A DNA stretch of 64,000 nucleotides from contig JAEZTB010000019.1 of NCBI GenBank assembly GCA_023443745.1, forward strand, positions 1 through 64,000, read 5' to 3'. This stretch comes from Bacillota bacterium. Its GTDB lineage: Bacteria; Bacillota; Clostridia; DSM-8532. The translations under genes were made by a program, and so were the position numbers. Under the pieces are notes generated by a model, which saw only the letters and a program-made list of their open reading frames with translations, made no database searches and was not told the DNA's origin. Numbering within the stretch: position 1 is the first letter of the stretch; each line of letters opens with the position of its first letter. This document shows, one piece after another, positions 16,854 to 23,658 of this stretch.

Positions 16854-18255
16854 GCTGTATCCCTCCCATCTGCTGACCTTCGCTCTGGGCTGAATCAGGA
16901 CCGTCAAGGCTCTGCTTCCAGCCTTCGTACATCGTTTCAAACATCTTATCGTTTTTGAGGGGGTAGGTTTGGGCATTTTCCTTGGCCCACTCGTAGTAAT
17001 TACCGAAATCCATACCGCGCTCCAGCAGTATTTGGGCCGCTTCCGCATTGCCGATATTGATGCAGCCGTGGAGCGCCCTGTAATTGTGGGGAGCAACGTC
17101 CATGCCCTGCTCCAGCAGATGGGTGACCGCCCAGGGACTCCGCTGGAAGGAGTGAATCACCTCGGCTGCAACTTCATTCGCGCGGATGCCTTTCTTCACA
17201 AGCTCCAGAGCCGTGTGGTAGTCATCCTTCATGGCCGCTTTTTGCAGCAGCCAGGGATTGGCGCCGCTGATCTGCTCCGGGGTGGCCTGCTTCAGTAAGA
17301 TATTGGCGATATGCCTTTGTTCGTCAAGGGCATGGGCGATGACATCACCATAGTAGGTTTGGGGAAGATCGGCAACGCAGAGTTCGGCCTGTTCATAAAG
17401 CAGCCGTATCTTTTCGGCATCACCCATATTTACAGCGAGTGTACTTGCCTTGAGATATTTCTCGGCAGGGATATCCTTTGCATCAGCAAGCAGGAGCATG
17501 GTCATTTTTCGGCCAACTTCGCCCGGTCTGCCCGCCGCATGGAGCAGCAGATTGTCGGCCTGTTCCCGCACCTTTGGGTAGACCTCCTGAAACGCCGGCA
17601 GATTGCCGTCCGCAATCGTCAGCACCGCCATGTCATAATCGCTGATTTTCAGAGGCCGCTCACCGACTTCGTTGACAAATTCGGTAATACTGCCCGTTAC
17701 ACGGCGCAGAAGCTGTTCCACTCCCGCGAATTCTTCCCGCAGCTTGCTCCGGTGTTCCACAAGGCTGTCGATCAGCAGCCGTTGTTCCTCCTGGTTCAAA
17801 TGCATGAGCATGCCGCCGGAACTCTCTGGTTCTCCCAGCCGTACATATCTGGCATGGGTAGCCCTATCTCCGTTGAACGCTTTTGTTATCGCGGAGGCGG
17901 TGAGATACATCCGGTCAAGGTCGCTTCCGGTTTCTCCGAGGGTTTTGCCGGTGATGAAGTTTTTTGTGATGTGCTTCTGGTTTTGTTCGTCGTACCATTT
18001 CAGGTAGACATCCAGATAGACGCCCTCGCTGCCGCCGCAGTCAACGGTACAGAAAAATCCCGCATCTTTGGGGATTTCTTTGCCGTTTGCCCATTCGTGA
18101 TCCAGTAAAAAATATTCGTCAGGCAGATAGCCGGTGCTTTCGAGCCGCTGTTGAAGCTCGGCAAAGACCTCCTGCGCCGTGCGCTGGCCGATGCGCCGCA
18201 CGGTTCCCGGTCTGTCGGGATTGGATTCCCATATATCGAAATCGATTGTTTTCAA
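16846..18255 (-). CDS. Ankyrin-repeat-like protein of the mobile element
   Basis: This 469-residue protein starts at TTG (18255), with GGGAGG nine bases upstream inside the end of the previous gene. Residues 1-130 are an unassigned domain (FDIWESNPDRPGTVRRIG; FFCTVDCGGSEGVYLDVYL). Residues 170-285 are helical. Residues 290-440 hold ankyrin-like units: LLQKAAMKDDYHTALELVKK, VTHLLEQGMD and ALHGCINIGNAEAAQILLER. Ankyrin repeats mediate protein binding, and the partner is unknown. The C-terminus QQMGGIQLG carries the shared tail, and its codons also supply the ribosome site of the next gene. Confidence 0.68.
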   Translation of the reverse strand: MKTIDFDIWESNPDRPGTVRRIGQRTAQEVFAELQQRLESTGYLPDEYFLLDHEWANGKEIPKDAGFFCTVDCGGSEGVYLDVYLKWYDEQNQKHITKNFITGKTLGETGSDLDRMYLTASAITKAFNGDRATHARYVRLGEPESSGGMLMHLNQEEQRLLIDSLVEHRSKLREEFAGVEQLLRRVTGSITEFVNEVGERPLKISDYDMAVLTIADGNLPAFQEVYPKVREQADNLLLHAAGRPGEVGRKMTMLLLADAKDIPAEKYLKASTLAVNMGDAEKIRLLYEQAELCVADLPQTYYGDVIAHALDEQRHIANILLKQATPEQISGANPWLLQKAAMKDDYHTALELVKKGIRANEVAAEVIHSFQRSPWAVTHLLEQGMDVAPHNYRALHGCINIGNAEAAQILLERGMDFGNYYEWAKENAQTYPLKNDKMFETMYEGWKQSLDGPDSAQSEGQQMGGIQLG

Positions 18256-18256
18256 G

Positions 18257-19051
18257 CTACATTCCTCCCATCGTCAACCCCTGGTCGGGCTGTTTTTCCA
18301 TGTTCATTTCCTGCACCCGAAGGTCAAAGGCGGTCAGGTAGGCGTGATAGTCGCCCTGGCCGGGGCTGCAGCGCAGGCAGTACCGGTATCGCTCCGTTTC
18401 AATGACATAGCCGTAATTCTGCTGCCAGCCGCCGCTGATTTCACCGTCATGTCCGGCACAGTAGCGGTGCATGGCGCTGAGATCCTTCAGCGGTCCGGTT
18501 TCCCGCAGCTCATTTACCAGCTCGGCCAGCTCATCTTTGAATTCGGGGTTGTTCAGCGCCTCATCACCCCTCGGCCACCATGTGTGCCAGAACTCCTTCC
18601 CGCCGCTGCCGAAGTCGATTCGGACATGACCGATAGCACCCATCTCCGCATCCTGTTCTTTCGGGAGGGCGAAAAAAAGACCCGCCTCATCGGGAGAGGC
18701 AGGCCGCAGTGTGAACTTTCGTTCATCGGGCGCAAGAGTTATTCCGTGTTCCTCACAGAACTCCATAAGAGTCAGGGACTCACCGAGGAAATTCTGCTTG
18801 CCCCGCAGTCGGCGGAAGCCTTCCTTGGGAATCGTGACCGGCTCCGGTGTCAGGACCGTTCCGGCATGATTGACGCCAACCTGATTTTCTACGGTTACCG
18901 GCCTGCCGGGATCATAATCGGAGCCGCGCAAATCGTAGCAGTAAAAGCCTTTCGGCAGGGTAAAACGGTCAATGCGGGAGTTGGTGAAAAGCGACGGCTT
19001 TCCGAAAAGCTCCACATGTTCATATTCTTCTTTTCTGGCGTTAACGCTCAT
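18257..19051 (-). CDS. LPD28-domain protein
   Basis: This 264-residue protein opens with a pattern I recognise as the large polyvalent protein-associated domain LPD28 (VELFGKPSLFTNSRIDRFTL, then GFYCYDLRGSDYDPGRPV and VNHAGTVLTPEP; residues 12-75). LPD domains occur in phage and conjugative-element proteins, often fused to nucleases or methylases, and their role is unclear. Residues 85-190 form a second unassigned region, and the rest includes YGYVIETERYRYCLRC. The last residues are DQGLTMGGM, the clearest form of the shared tail. GGAGG lies seven bases before the ATG. Confidence 0.75.
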   Translation of the reverse strand: MSVNARKEEYEHVELFGKPSLFTNSRIDRFTLPKGFYCYDLRGSDYDPGRPVTVENQVGVNHAGTVLTPEPVTIPKEGFRRLRGKQNFLGESLTLMEFCEEHGITLAPDERKFTLRPASPDEAGLFFALPKEQDAEMGAIGHVRIDFGSGGKEFWHTWWPRGDEALNNPEFKDELAELVNELRETGPLKDLSAMHRYCAGHDGEISGGWQQNYGYVIETERYRYCLRCSPGQGDYHAYLTAFDLRVQEMNMEKQPDQGLTMGGM

Positions 19052-19087
19052 TTTTACACCTCCGTGATAAATATCAGCATTGTTCTC

Positions 19088-19459
19088 CTACATACCTAAA
19101 TCCATTTCCATTCCACCGCGCATCTCAAAATATGCCTCCACTTCCGCATCTGTGGCGGAGGGGAACTCCTGCGGTTCCGCTTCACCCATCTGCATGGGTA
19201 TGAGCTGGGGCAGGATCTGCTGTAAGAGCTCCTGATCCGGGCAGCGGTCGATAAACTCGCCCATCGTGTTCAGGATGAGATTGTCCATGGTATCGGTGAG
19301 GATGATCTCCCGTGCATCGCTGTGCTGCATAATGAAGTTGGCGATATTGGAGGGGGAGTGTTCAAACCAGTATTCGCTCCGATATCCTTCATAGGGATAG
19401 ACATAGCCCCTGACTAAATTATGGCGCTCAAACATTTCCCCGATCTCTTTATTTGTCAT
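19088..19459 (-). CDS. Small acidic element protein, unknown function
   Basis: This 123-residue protein has the segments VRGYVYPYEGYRSEYWFEHS and REIILTDTMDNLILNTMGEF, then a C-terminal acidic stretch ending MRGGMEMDLGM, another Met/Gly-rich tail. AAGGAG precedes the ATG. It resembles short uncharacterised proteins that accompany ArdA-like genes in Clostridial elements, but I cannot assign a function. It sits between the LPD28 gene and the MmcB-like gene, with gaps of about 30 bases on each side. Confidence 0.6.
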   Translation of the reverse strand: MTNKEIGEMFERHNLVRGYVYPYEGYRSEYWFEHSPSNIANFIMQHSDAREIILTDTMDNLILNTMGEFIDRCPDQELLQQILPQLIPMQMGEAEPQEFPSATDAEVEAYFEMRGGMEMDLGM

Positions 19460-19489
19460 AGCGTGTTCTCCTTTCGCAATATTGGGTGG

Positions 19490-20101
19490 TTATACAAAGA
19501 CCGCCCCGTCGCACCATTTTTTCATGGCATTGTAAAGCAAATGTACTTTGGTCTGGCCGGTTACGCCGCGCCATCCCGATGGTTTGAACTGCCTGAGACC
19601 ATATTGGCGTTCCCCCTCAAAATATACCAGGATTCCGATATCGGCCGGTATCTCACAGACGATTTTGGGAGCAAGGGCTTTCGGCACGCAGTAGTAGTTT
19701 TCATTTCCATGGAAGTTGTGGCCGTTTGCACTTTTGAAATCAGAGTAGGTGATTTTGACCTCAAAACAAGTGACCATCATCCCTATTTTCCAGTTATGGC
19801 ACCGCAGTACGCAGCCGTGGCATTTCTGATTATTTTTATCTGTGCCGCCGTCGCGGAAGCACTTTCCGGGTTCGTGCATATGCGCAGCCGTGCGCTGATC
19901 CCTCTCGGAAAACCGCTCGGCGTCCAGAAGCCTGCAGAGGTATTCCTCATTCTCGTAATAGTCCTCAAACCGGATGCTGTCCACGATTCCTGTGGGAGTC
20001 CACACCTCATCCGCCCATCTTATGGTTCTCTTTTGGGTATTCAGCTTTGGCCGGTAATGATGGGTCAGGGCTTTGATCCGTTTTGTTAAATCCGTTTCCA
20101 T
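19490..20101 (-). CDS. MmcB-like protein of the restriction-endonuclease-like fold
   Basis: This 203-residue protein contains FEVKITYSDFKSANGH, then YYCVPKALAPKIVCEIP and DIGILVYFEG (about residues 110-165). This is the pattern of MmcB-family DNA repair proteins and related phage nucleases of the PD-(D/E)XK fold; Glu and Lys of EVK would be catalytic. Upstream are two Cys/His pairs (CFRDGG, CHGCVLRCHNW; residues 80-105) that could bind zinc. It might process transferred DNA. The start overlaps no gene; GAGGGGTG precedes the ATG, and the ArdA-like gene ends 10 bases before it. It has no Met/Gly tail. Confidence 0.72.
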   Translation of the reverse strand: METDLTKRIKALTHHYRPKLNTQKRTIRWADEVWTPTGIVDSIRFEDYYENEEYLCRLLDAERFSERDQRTAAHMHEPGKCFRDGGTDKNNQKCHGCVLRCHNWKIGMMVTCFEVKITYSDFKSANGHNFHGNENYYCVPKALAPKIVCEIPADIGILVYFEGERQYGLRQFKPSGWRGVTGQTKVHLLYNAMKKWCDGAVFV

Positions 20102-20111
20102 CGTTCACCCC

Positions 20112-20714
20112 TCATCCCATCTTCATACCGCCGAGTGCCTGCTCGTCCTGATGTCCGTCAACAATGTCCTGCAATGCCTGCTCTGCGCTGTCCCGCCTGA
20201 GAACATAACCCCCCGCCGTGTAAGCCCCGCCGTGATTGGAATAATACTCAATGCCGATTTTCGCATAGTCCAGATAGGGCTGGACGCTCTCGTCAAAGGG
20301 CATCACGCCTGTTTCCACAAGATAAGCTCCCAGCTCACGGTCCGTGCTCACCTCAGAAAGCAGCAGATACTGATCCAGTCGCTCTCCGATGGCGATTACA
20401 TCATCCAAGCTGCTCACGGACTCGGCGTTCAAAGCGCCTTCAAATATGCGGCACTCGTCACGGTCCAGGCCGCCGGTGATTTCTGCGATCCGATTCAGTT
20501 TTTTGAACTGCTCAGAACCGTTTACATCCGCGTTTTTCAGATACTGCCCGATGCCCCATACGTTGCTGACCGCACCAACGATGCGGGTGGAGGCAATGTC
20601 ATCGCTGATATTGTCCAGAGCGGCCCACGCCTCGCCAATTTCCGCGGGAGTGGCCGGCAGCGGCAGATACACGCCCTCATAATCATCGGCACGGGTCAGA
20701 TGAAGTGTTATCAT
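20112..20714 (-). CDS. ArdA-like antirestriction-type protein, short form
   Basis: This 200-residue protein has one ArdA-like module: VYLPLPATPAEIGEAWAALD near the start, FKKLNRIAEITGGLDRDEC and LDDVIAIGERLDQYLLLSEV in the middle, and GAYTAGGYVLRRDSAEQAL near the end. Its start codon overlaps the stop of the next ArdA-like gene (CTATGA), and the ribosome site is the GGGAGG that encodes that gene's Met-Gly-Gly tail. Its own tail is DEQALGGMKMG. It is the third of four ArdA-like genes in this operon. Confidence 0.75.
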   Translation of the reverse strand: MITLHLTRADDYEGVYLPLPATPAEIGEAWAALDNISDDIASTRIVGAVSNVWGIGQYLKNADVNGSEQFKKLNRIAEITGGLDRDECRIFEGALNAESVSSLDDVIAIGERLDQYLLLSEVSTDRELGAYLVETGVMPFDESVQPYLDYAKIGIEYYSNHGGAYTAGGYVLRRDSAEQALQDIVDGHQDEQALGGMKMG

Positions 20715-21895
20715 AGCTGCATTCCTCCCATCTCCATGCTCTGTGAATCATTTTGGCGGAGCAATTCCTCCACAGCGGGCGTGCAGCCCCGGTATGCGAT
20801 GTAGCCGTAATCGGTAAAGCTGCCGTTTTCATTTTGGATGCGGTGTTCCCCATATCCTTTGAAATCAATGTATTCCTCCAGATTCTCATCAAAATCGTAG
20901 TGGCCGGAGTCTATGATCATGTATCTGCCATATTCCGTGGGGGTTTTAAGCCCAGGCACCACAGTGAATTCATAGAAATTATCCGCAAGCACTACCACAT
21001 CCTCCGGCGTTTTGGGCTGTGCCATCTCAACAATGGCGTGAAAAGCATCCCGCGCCTGTTCATCAAAGCCTGTATAGCTCCTTGCCAGATTGTTCAGTGT
21101 GTACAGATGCTTGCACAGAGGATAGTCCTCTGTGAAGATTTGATGGACCTGTTCGCTCATGCCTTCGCAGTCCAGATGAGTGGCACAGGACTCAGGAGAT
21201 TTCAACCCCAGCCGATTCACCGCCTTTTCAATCTCTATCTCCCAGCAGGGCAGATACAAATATTCATATTTGATGCCGCTGTGGTAATCGCCGGATTCCA
21301 GGGTAACGGTCGCCGCATCATCGCTGCGCCAGTGGTATTCTGGAAACTGCTCACCGTTATATACCTGTTCCGGTGTGTTACCGGTAGGATACAAAACGCC
21401 ATAGGGCGTAACCACCCCCTTATTGATGCCAAAGAGCTTTCTGCCGATGGCGGCAAAATCCGTATTCTTCATCTCATCCATCGGTATTGCAGTTCTGCGG
21501 CAGAGCTCATATCTCTGCCCGATAGCGGAAATATCGGAGAAGTCGGAAATCAGTGCATAGCAGTGGAGATTGAAGGTGAGATTGATGAGGTCTTTGACCT
21601 CTGTCAGCTTTTCGTATTCCGCAGCAGCATAGAAGGTATTCAGCTCATTCTTATCAAAGCTGTCCATTCTCTTGGCGAGGTACTGCACCTCATCGGCATT
21701 GACCAGCGTTCCCGCCAGAGCCTGCAAGCCTCCGTGACCATTCTGAACGGCATCGACCAGGCACAGCTTTTCGGTTGTGATGCCAACACCGATCCTATCC
21801 ATAGCTTCCTGCAAATCCGGTTCGGTGGCAGGAAACGCAATAACCACCGTGCGGTAGGAGGGGGCATCATGTTTCCGCAGCTTTATTTCTAACAT
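20711..21895 (-). CDS. ArdA-like antirestriction-type protein, 394 residues
   Basis: The protein has two ArdA-like halves: VVIAFPATEPDLQEAMDRIG and YLAKRMDSFDKNELNTFYAA in the first, and CWEIEIEKAVNRLGLKSPES with LYTLNNLARSYTGFDEQARD in the second. GVVTPYGVLYPTGNTPEQVY matches the end of an ArdA-type module. It is acidic, as expected of DNA mimics. It begins inside the last codons of the Cys-rich gene (ATGTTAG) behind GGAGG. The C-terminus is SQSMEMGGMQL. The inference of restriction inhibition rests on family resemblance only. Confidence 0.75.
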   Translation of the reverse strand: MLEIKLRKHDAPSYRTVVIAFPATEPDLQEAMDRIGVGITTEKLCLVDAVQNGHGGLQALAGTLVNADEVQYLAKRMDSFDKNELNTFYAAAEYEKLTEVKDLINLTFNLHCYALISDFSDISAIGQRYELCRRTAIPMDEMKNTDFAAIGRKLFGINKGVVTPYGVLYPTGNTPEQVYNGEQFPEYHWRSDDAATVTLESGDYHSGIKYEYLYLPCWEIEIEKAVNRLGLKSPESCATHLDCEGMSEQVHQIFTEDYPLCKHLYTLNNLARSYTGFDEQARDAFHAIVEMAQPKTPEDVVVLADNFYEFTVVPGLKTPTEYGRYMIIDSGHYDFDENLEEYIDFKGYGEHRIQNENGSFTDYGYIAYRGCTPAVEELLRQNDSQSMEMGGMQL

Positions 21896-22119
21896 TGGAT
21901 TTCCTCCTTTCTGTTTTTTCGGTGGATTTTCTCCATATCGGTTCTGAGGCAGTCTCCCTCAGAGCTATAGCATACAAATCCGTGTGAGGGATATGGACAG
22001 TTGCCGCAGCTTTTGAACGGACCGCGGGGCCGCCCGTCCGGCGGTATTCTGCCTACTGTCACGAGGCTATCCGAATCGTAACAGGCATTTCTCTTGTTTT
22101 TCTTGTACCGTATCAGCAT
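21889..22119 (-). CDS. Small Cys-rich basic protein, unknown function
   Basis: The ATG at 22119 follows AAAGGAG by five bases and gives 76 residues. The centre has a four-Cys pattern (CGNCPYPSHGFVCYSSEGDC) that may bind a metal, flanked by Lys/Arg-rich ends, so nucleic-acid contact is possible. Its 3' end overlaps the ArdA-like start by seven bases. It is the first gene after the terminator at 22139-22187, with only about 20 bases between the T-run and the start codon. Confidence 0.65.
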   Translation of the reverse strand: MLIRYKKNKRNACYDSDSLVTVGRIPPDGRPRGPFKSCGNCPYPSHGFVCYSSEGDCLRTDMEKIHRKNRKEEIQC

Positions 22120-22138
22120 GGTTCTCCTTTCCGAAAAC

Positions 22139-22187
22139 AAAAAAAGCCGGAGAATGGAGACGCTTTCACGCCTCGGTTCTCCGGCCC
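22139..22187 (-). terminator. Intrinsic terminator directly before the accessory operon
   Basis: A nine-pair perfect stem (GCCGGAGAA at 22146-22154 with TTCTCCGGC at 22177-22185) is followed on the minus strand by seven T. It ends about eight bases before the ribosome site of the Cys-rich gene. No promoter fits between the hairpin and that gene, so readthrough must be regulated or partial. Confidence 0.85.
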
Positions 22188-22237
22188 TTGAGAGTTTTCT
22201 TTTCTGTTTTTAACTGATAAAAGAAAAGGGCGCCACT

Positions 22238-22906
22238 TTACATGGACTGTTCCTGCATGGTTTCAATATCTATCTGCTGAAGTGCCGCGATTTGCTCCCT
22301 GACATCCGGCAGCAGGCCCTCGATCTGCTTCTGGATGCCGATGAGGTTTTTCTCGTCCGCCTGCGTCAGATCGTATCCAGCGTCAAAGGTATCGTTGATG
22401 CTCTGGTAGATATCAAGAAGCTGTGCATCGGAAAAAAGGCGCTGTTTTTCGATCAGGCCGGAGCGGATGGCAAAGTTCTGTTTTGCTTCCTTATAGCCAT
22501 CCAGATAATATGCTCCATTCGACACGCCGGTGCCTTCGTAGTCCCGCTCCCATGTGACGAACATATATCCGTATGCGGTTTCCCGGCCAGCAAAAACGGC
22601 GCCGTTAAACTCCGCCAACAGCCGGAAGTCCTCATCCAGCGCTGTGGCTTTCAAGAGTGGCGCCCTTTCTATCGCAGTCAGGTACTCACGGACTTCTCTG
22701 GAAAAGGGCGCCACCTTATGATATAGATCATCCGCTTCGGGAGAGCGGACGTCGTTGGGGAAGATGCACATATCTCCGCTGGGTTCCACATGGCAGGCGG
22801 AACGACCGTTTAGCAGGATTGGCAGTGCGTTTCTTTCCGGCGGTGCGGTTTCAATATTATGCTTTGCAAGGATACGGGAAAGCTCGGTGAAAAAGTTTTT
22901 ATTCAT
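22238..22906 (-). CDS. Conserved element protein, unknown function (222 residues)
   Basis: This soluble protein has segments LSRILAKHNIETAPPERNAL, CHVEPSGDMCIFPNDV, YGYMFVTWERDYEGTGVSNG and LDIYQSINDTFDAGYDL, then a coiled C-terminus ending METMQEQSM-like (IETMQEQSM). Similar proteins occur next to ArdA-like genes in Clostridial elements, but I know no function. Two copies of the GGGCGCC repeat lie inside its coding sequence and one covers its stop codon. Behind it is the terminator at 22139-22187. It is the gene nearest the presumed element end and has a terminator-like hairpin just upstream of its start. Confidence 0.65.
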   Translation of the reverse strand: MNKNFFTELSRILAKHNIETAPPERNALPILLNGRSACHVEPSGDMCIFPNDVRSPEADDLYHKVAPFSREVREYLTAIERAPLLKATALDEDFRLLAEFNGAVFAGRETAYGYMFVTWERDYEGTGVSNGAYYLDGYKEAKQNFAIRSGLIEKQRLFSDAQLLDIYQSINDTFDAGYDLTQADEKNLIGIQKQIEGLLPDVREQIAALQQIDIETMQEQSM

Positions 22907-22934
22907 GTTGATTGCCTCTCTTTCTTACGAACGC

Positions 22935-22992
22935 AAAAAGGGCGCTGACTTCATTGGCTTTCAATCAGCCATAAAAATCAGCGCCCTTTAGC
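22935..22992 (-). terminator. Terminator-like hairpin upstream of the 22238-22906 gene
   Basis: AAAGGGCGCTGA at 22937-22948 pairs perfectly with TCAGCGCCCTTT at 22978-22989 (12 pairs). A smaller TGGCT/AGCCA stem sits inside. On the minus strand the stem is followed by a T-run and, about 28 bases later, by the start codon of the gene. Confidence 0.75.
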
Positions 22993-23135
22993 AGTTTCGG
23001 TTTATTCAATTGATTCGGTTTTAGGCAGCGCCCTTTTTAATTTTGCTGTCCTCTGAAAAAGGGCGCCACTTCTGATTGCTTTGCTTGCGGGTTTGAGTCC
23101 TATCAGAGTGAAGCTGTTACCCCAATAAATCTACG

Positions 23136-23170
23136 AAAAAGGGGCTTCCACTTTTTACAGTGAAAGCCCC
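23136..23170 (-). terminator. Intrinsic terminator of ssrA
   Basis: On the minus strand a 12-pair stem (GGGGCTTTCACT with AGTGGAAGCCCC, one G-U pair) is followed by five T. It lies 58 bases after the tmRNA 3' end and reads in the same direction. Confidence 0.88.
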
Positions 23171-23227
23171 GGAAAGGCTTGGATTTACTGGCTTTGAGAC
23201 CAATAAATCTTTTTTACCTTTTGTTTT

Positions 23228-23581
23228 TGGTGGAGGCGGCGGGAATTGAACCCGCGTCCGAAACCATATTCACAAGAGCATCTCCGGGTGCAGTTCATGG
23301 TCAACATTCCCTCTACTGCAAGCCCATGAACAAGCTTGCAGCTTCAGTAGCTTCATTTGTCATGCACGACTCAAAGCTTTATCGTGTCACGTTCACCACT
23401 GTCGACGCCCTATCCCAGGCCGTGGTACTCCCGGGTAGGACGGCTGCCTAATTAGGCTGCGTAAGCTAAATTGCTATTATTGTTAGCGTTTAATTAAGTT
23501 TCCCGTTTTTTTAAGTGGCCTACGAGAATCCACTACCCGCTTCTCCGGCTTCAACAATCCCGTCGAAACCTTAACGCCCCC
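23228..23581 (-). ncRNA. ssrA: tmRNA
   Basis: This RNA rescues stalled ribosomes together with SmpB. The 5' end GGGGGCGTTAAGG pairs with CGCCTCC near the 3' end to form the tRNA-like acceptor stem. The T-arm sequence GGTTCAATTCCCGCC and an encoded CCA are present. The tag frame runs from a GCT resume codon at 23485-23487 to TAA at 23452-23454 and encodes ANNNSNLAYAA, preceded by the alanine carried on the tmRNA. The length of about 354 bases is normal. smpB lies directly upstream on the same strand. The 3' end abuts the presumed mobile element. Confidence 0.97.
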
Positions 23582-23617
23582 ATAATATTGGTCTTAAGAC
23601 CTGGTGCGCTAACAAAC

Positions 23618-23628
23618 CTATTATATCA
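23618..23628 (-). promoter_or_regulatory. Probable ssrA promoter (extended -10)
   Basis: The minus strand reads TGATATAAT, an extended -10 box, with -10 at 23620-23625. There is no good -35 at 17 bases. It lies about 40 bases before the mature tmRNA 5' end. A perfect palindrome GGTCTTAAGACC at 23590-23601 lies in the leader that would be removed during maturation. Confidence 0.6.
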
Positions 23629-23658
23629 TAATCGACTCTGCTTATGCATTGTCGGTTA

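Larger units (their letters stand above)
22224..23066. repeat. Cluster of seven short AAAAGGGCGC(C/T) repeats
   Basis: Copies on the plus strand lie at 22224-22240, 22702-22717, 22935-22948 and 23056-23066. Copies on the minus strand lie at 22656-22668, 22978-22989 and 23028-23038. The shared core is AAAGGGCGC, often extended to AAAGGGCGCCACTT. Orientation changes between neighbours, so adjacent copies can pair as stems. An eighth core copy is at 13878-13887 next to another terminator. Confidence 0.8.
22907..23227. other. Gene-free edge of the mobile element
   Basis: No open frame of credible coding character is seen here. The stretch holds the hairpin at 22935-22992, the 11-pair inverted repeat 23028-23038/23056-23066, the ssrA terminator at 23136-23170, and an 11-base direct repeat CCAATAAATCT at 23122-23132 and 23200-23210. 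The drop in GC content begins here, so the element-chromosome junction probably lies within it. No attachment core can be fixed without the other end of the element. Confidence 0.6.

Noticed and set aside
16854..17096. Upstream extension of the ArdA-like gene (81 further codons)
   Set aside because: The extension overlaps the ankyrin-like gene in another frame and its residues have no domain character. The TTG at 16853 has the good ribosome site.
20753..21892. Plus-strand frame of 379 codons
   Set aside because: It is fully antisense to the ArdA-like gene, which has proper start, spacing and family motifs. It has no supporting signal.
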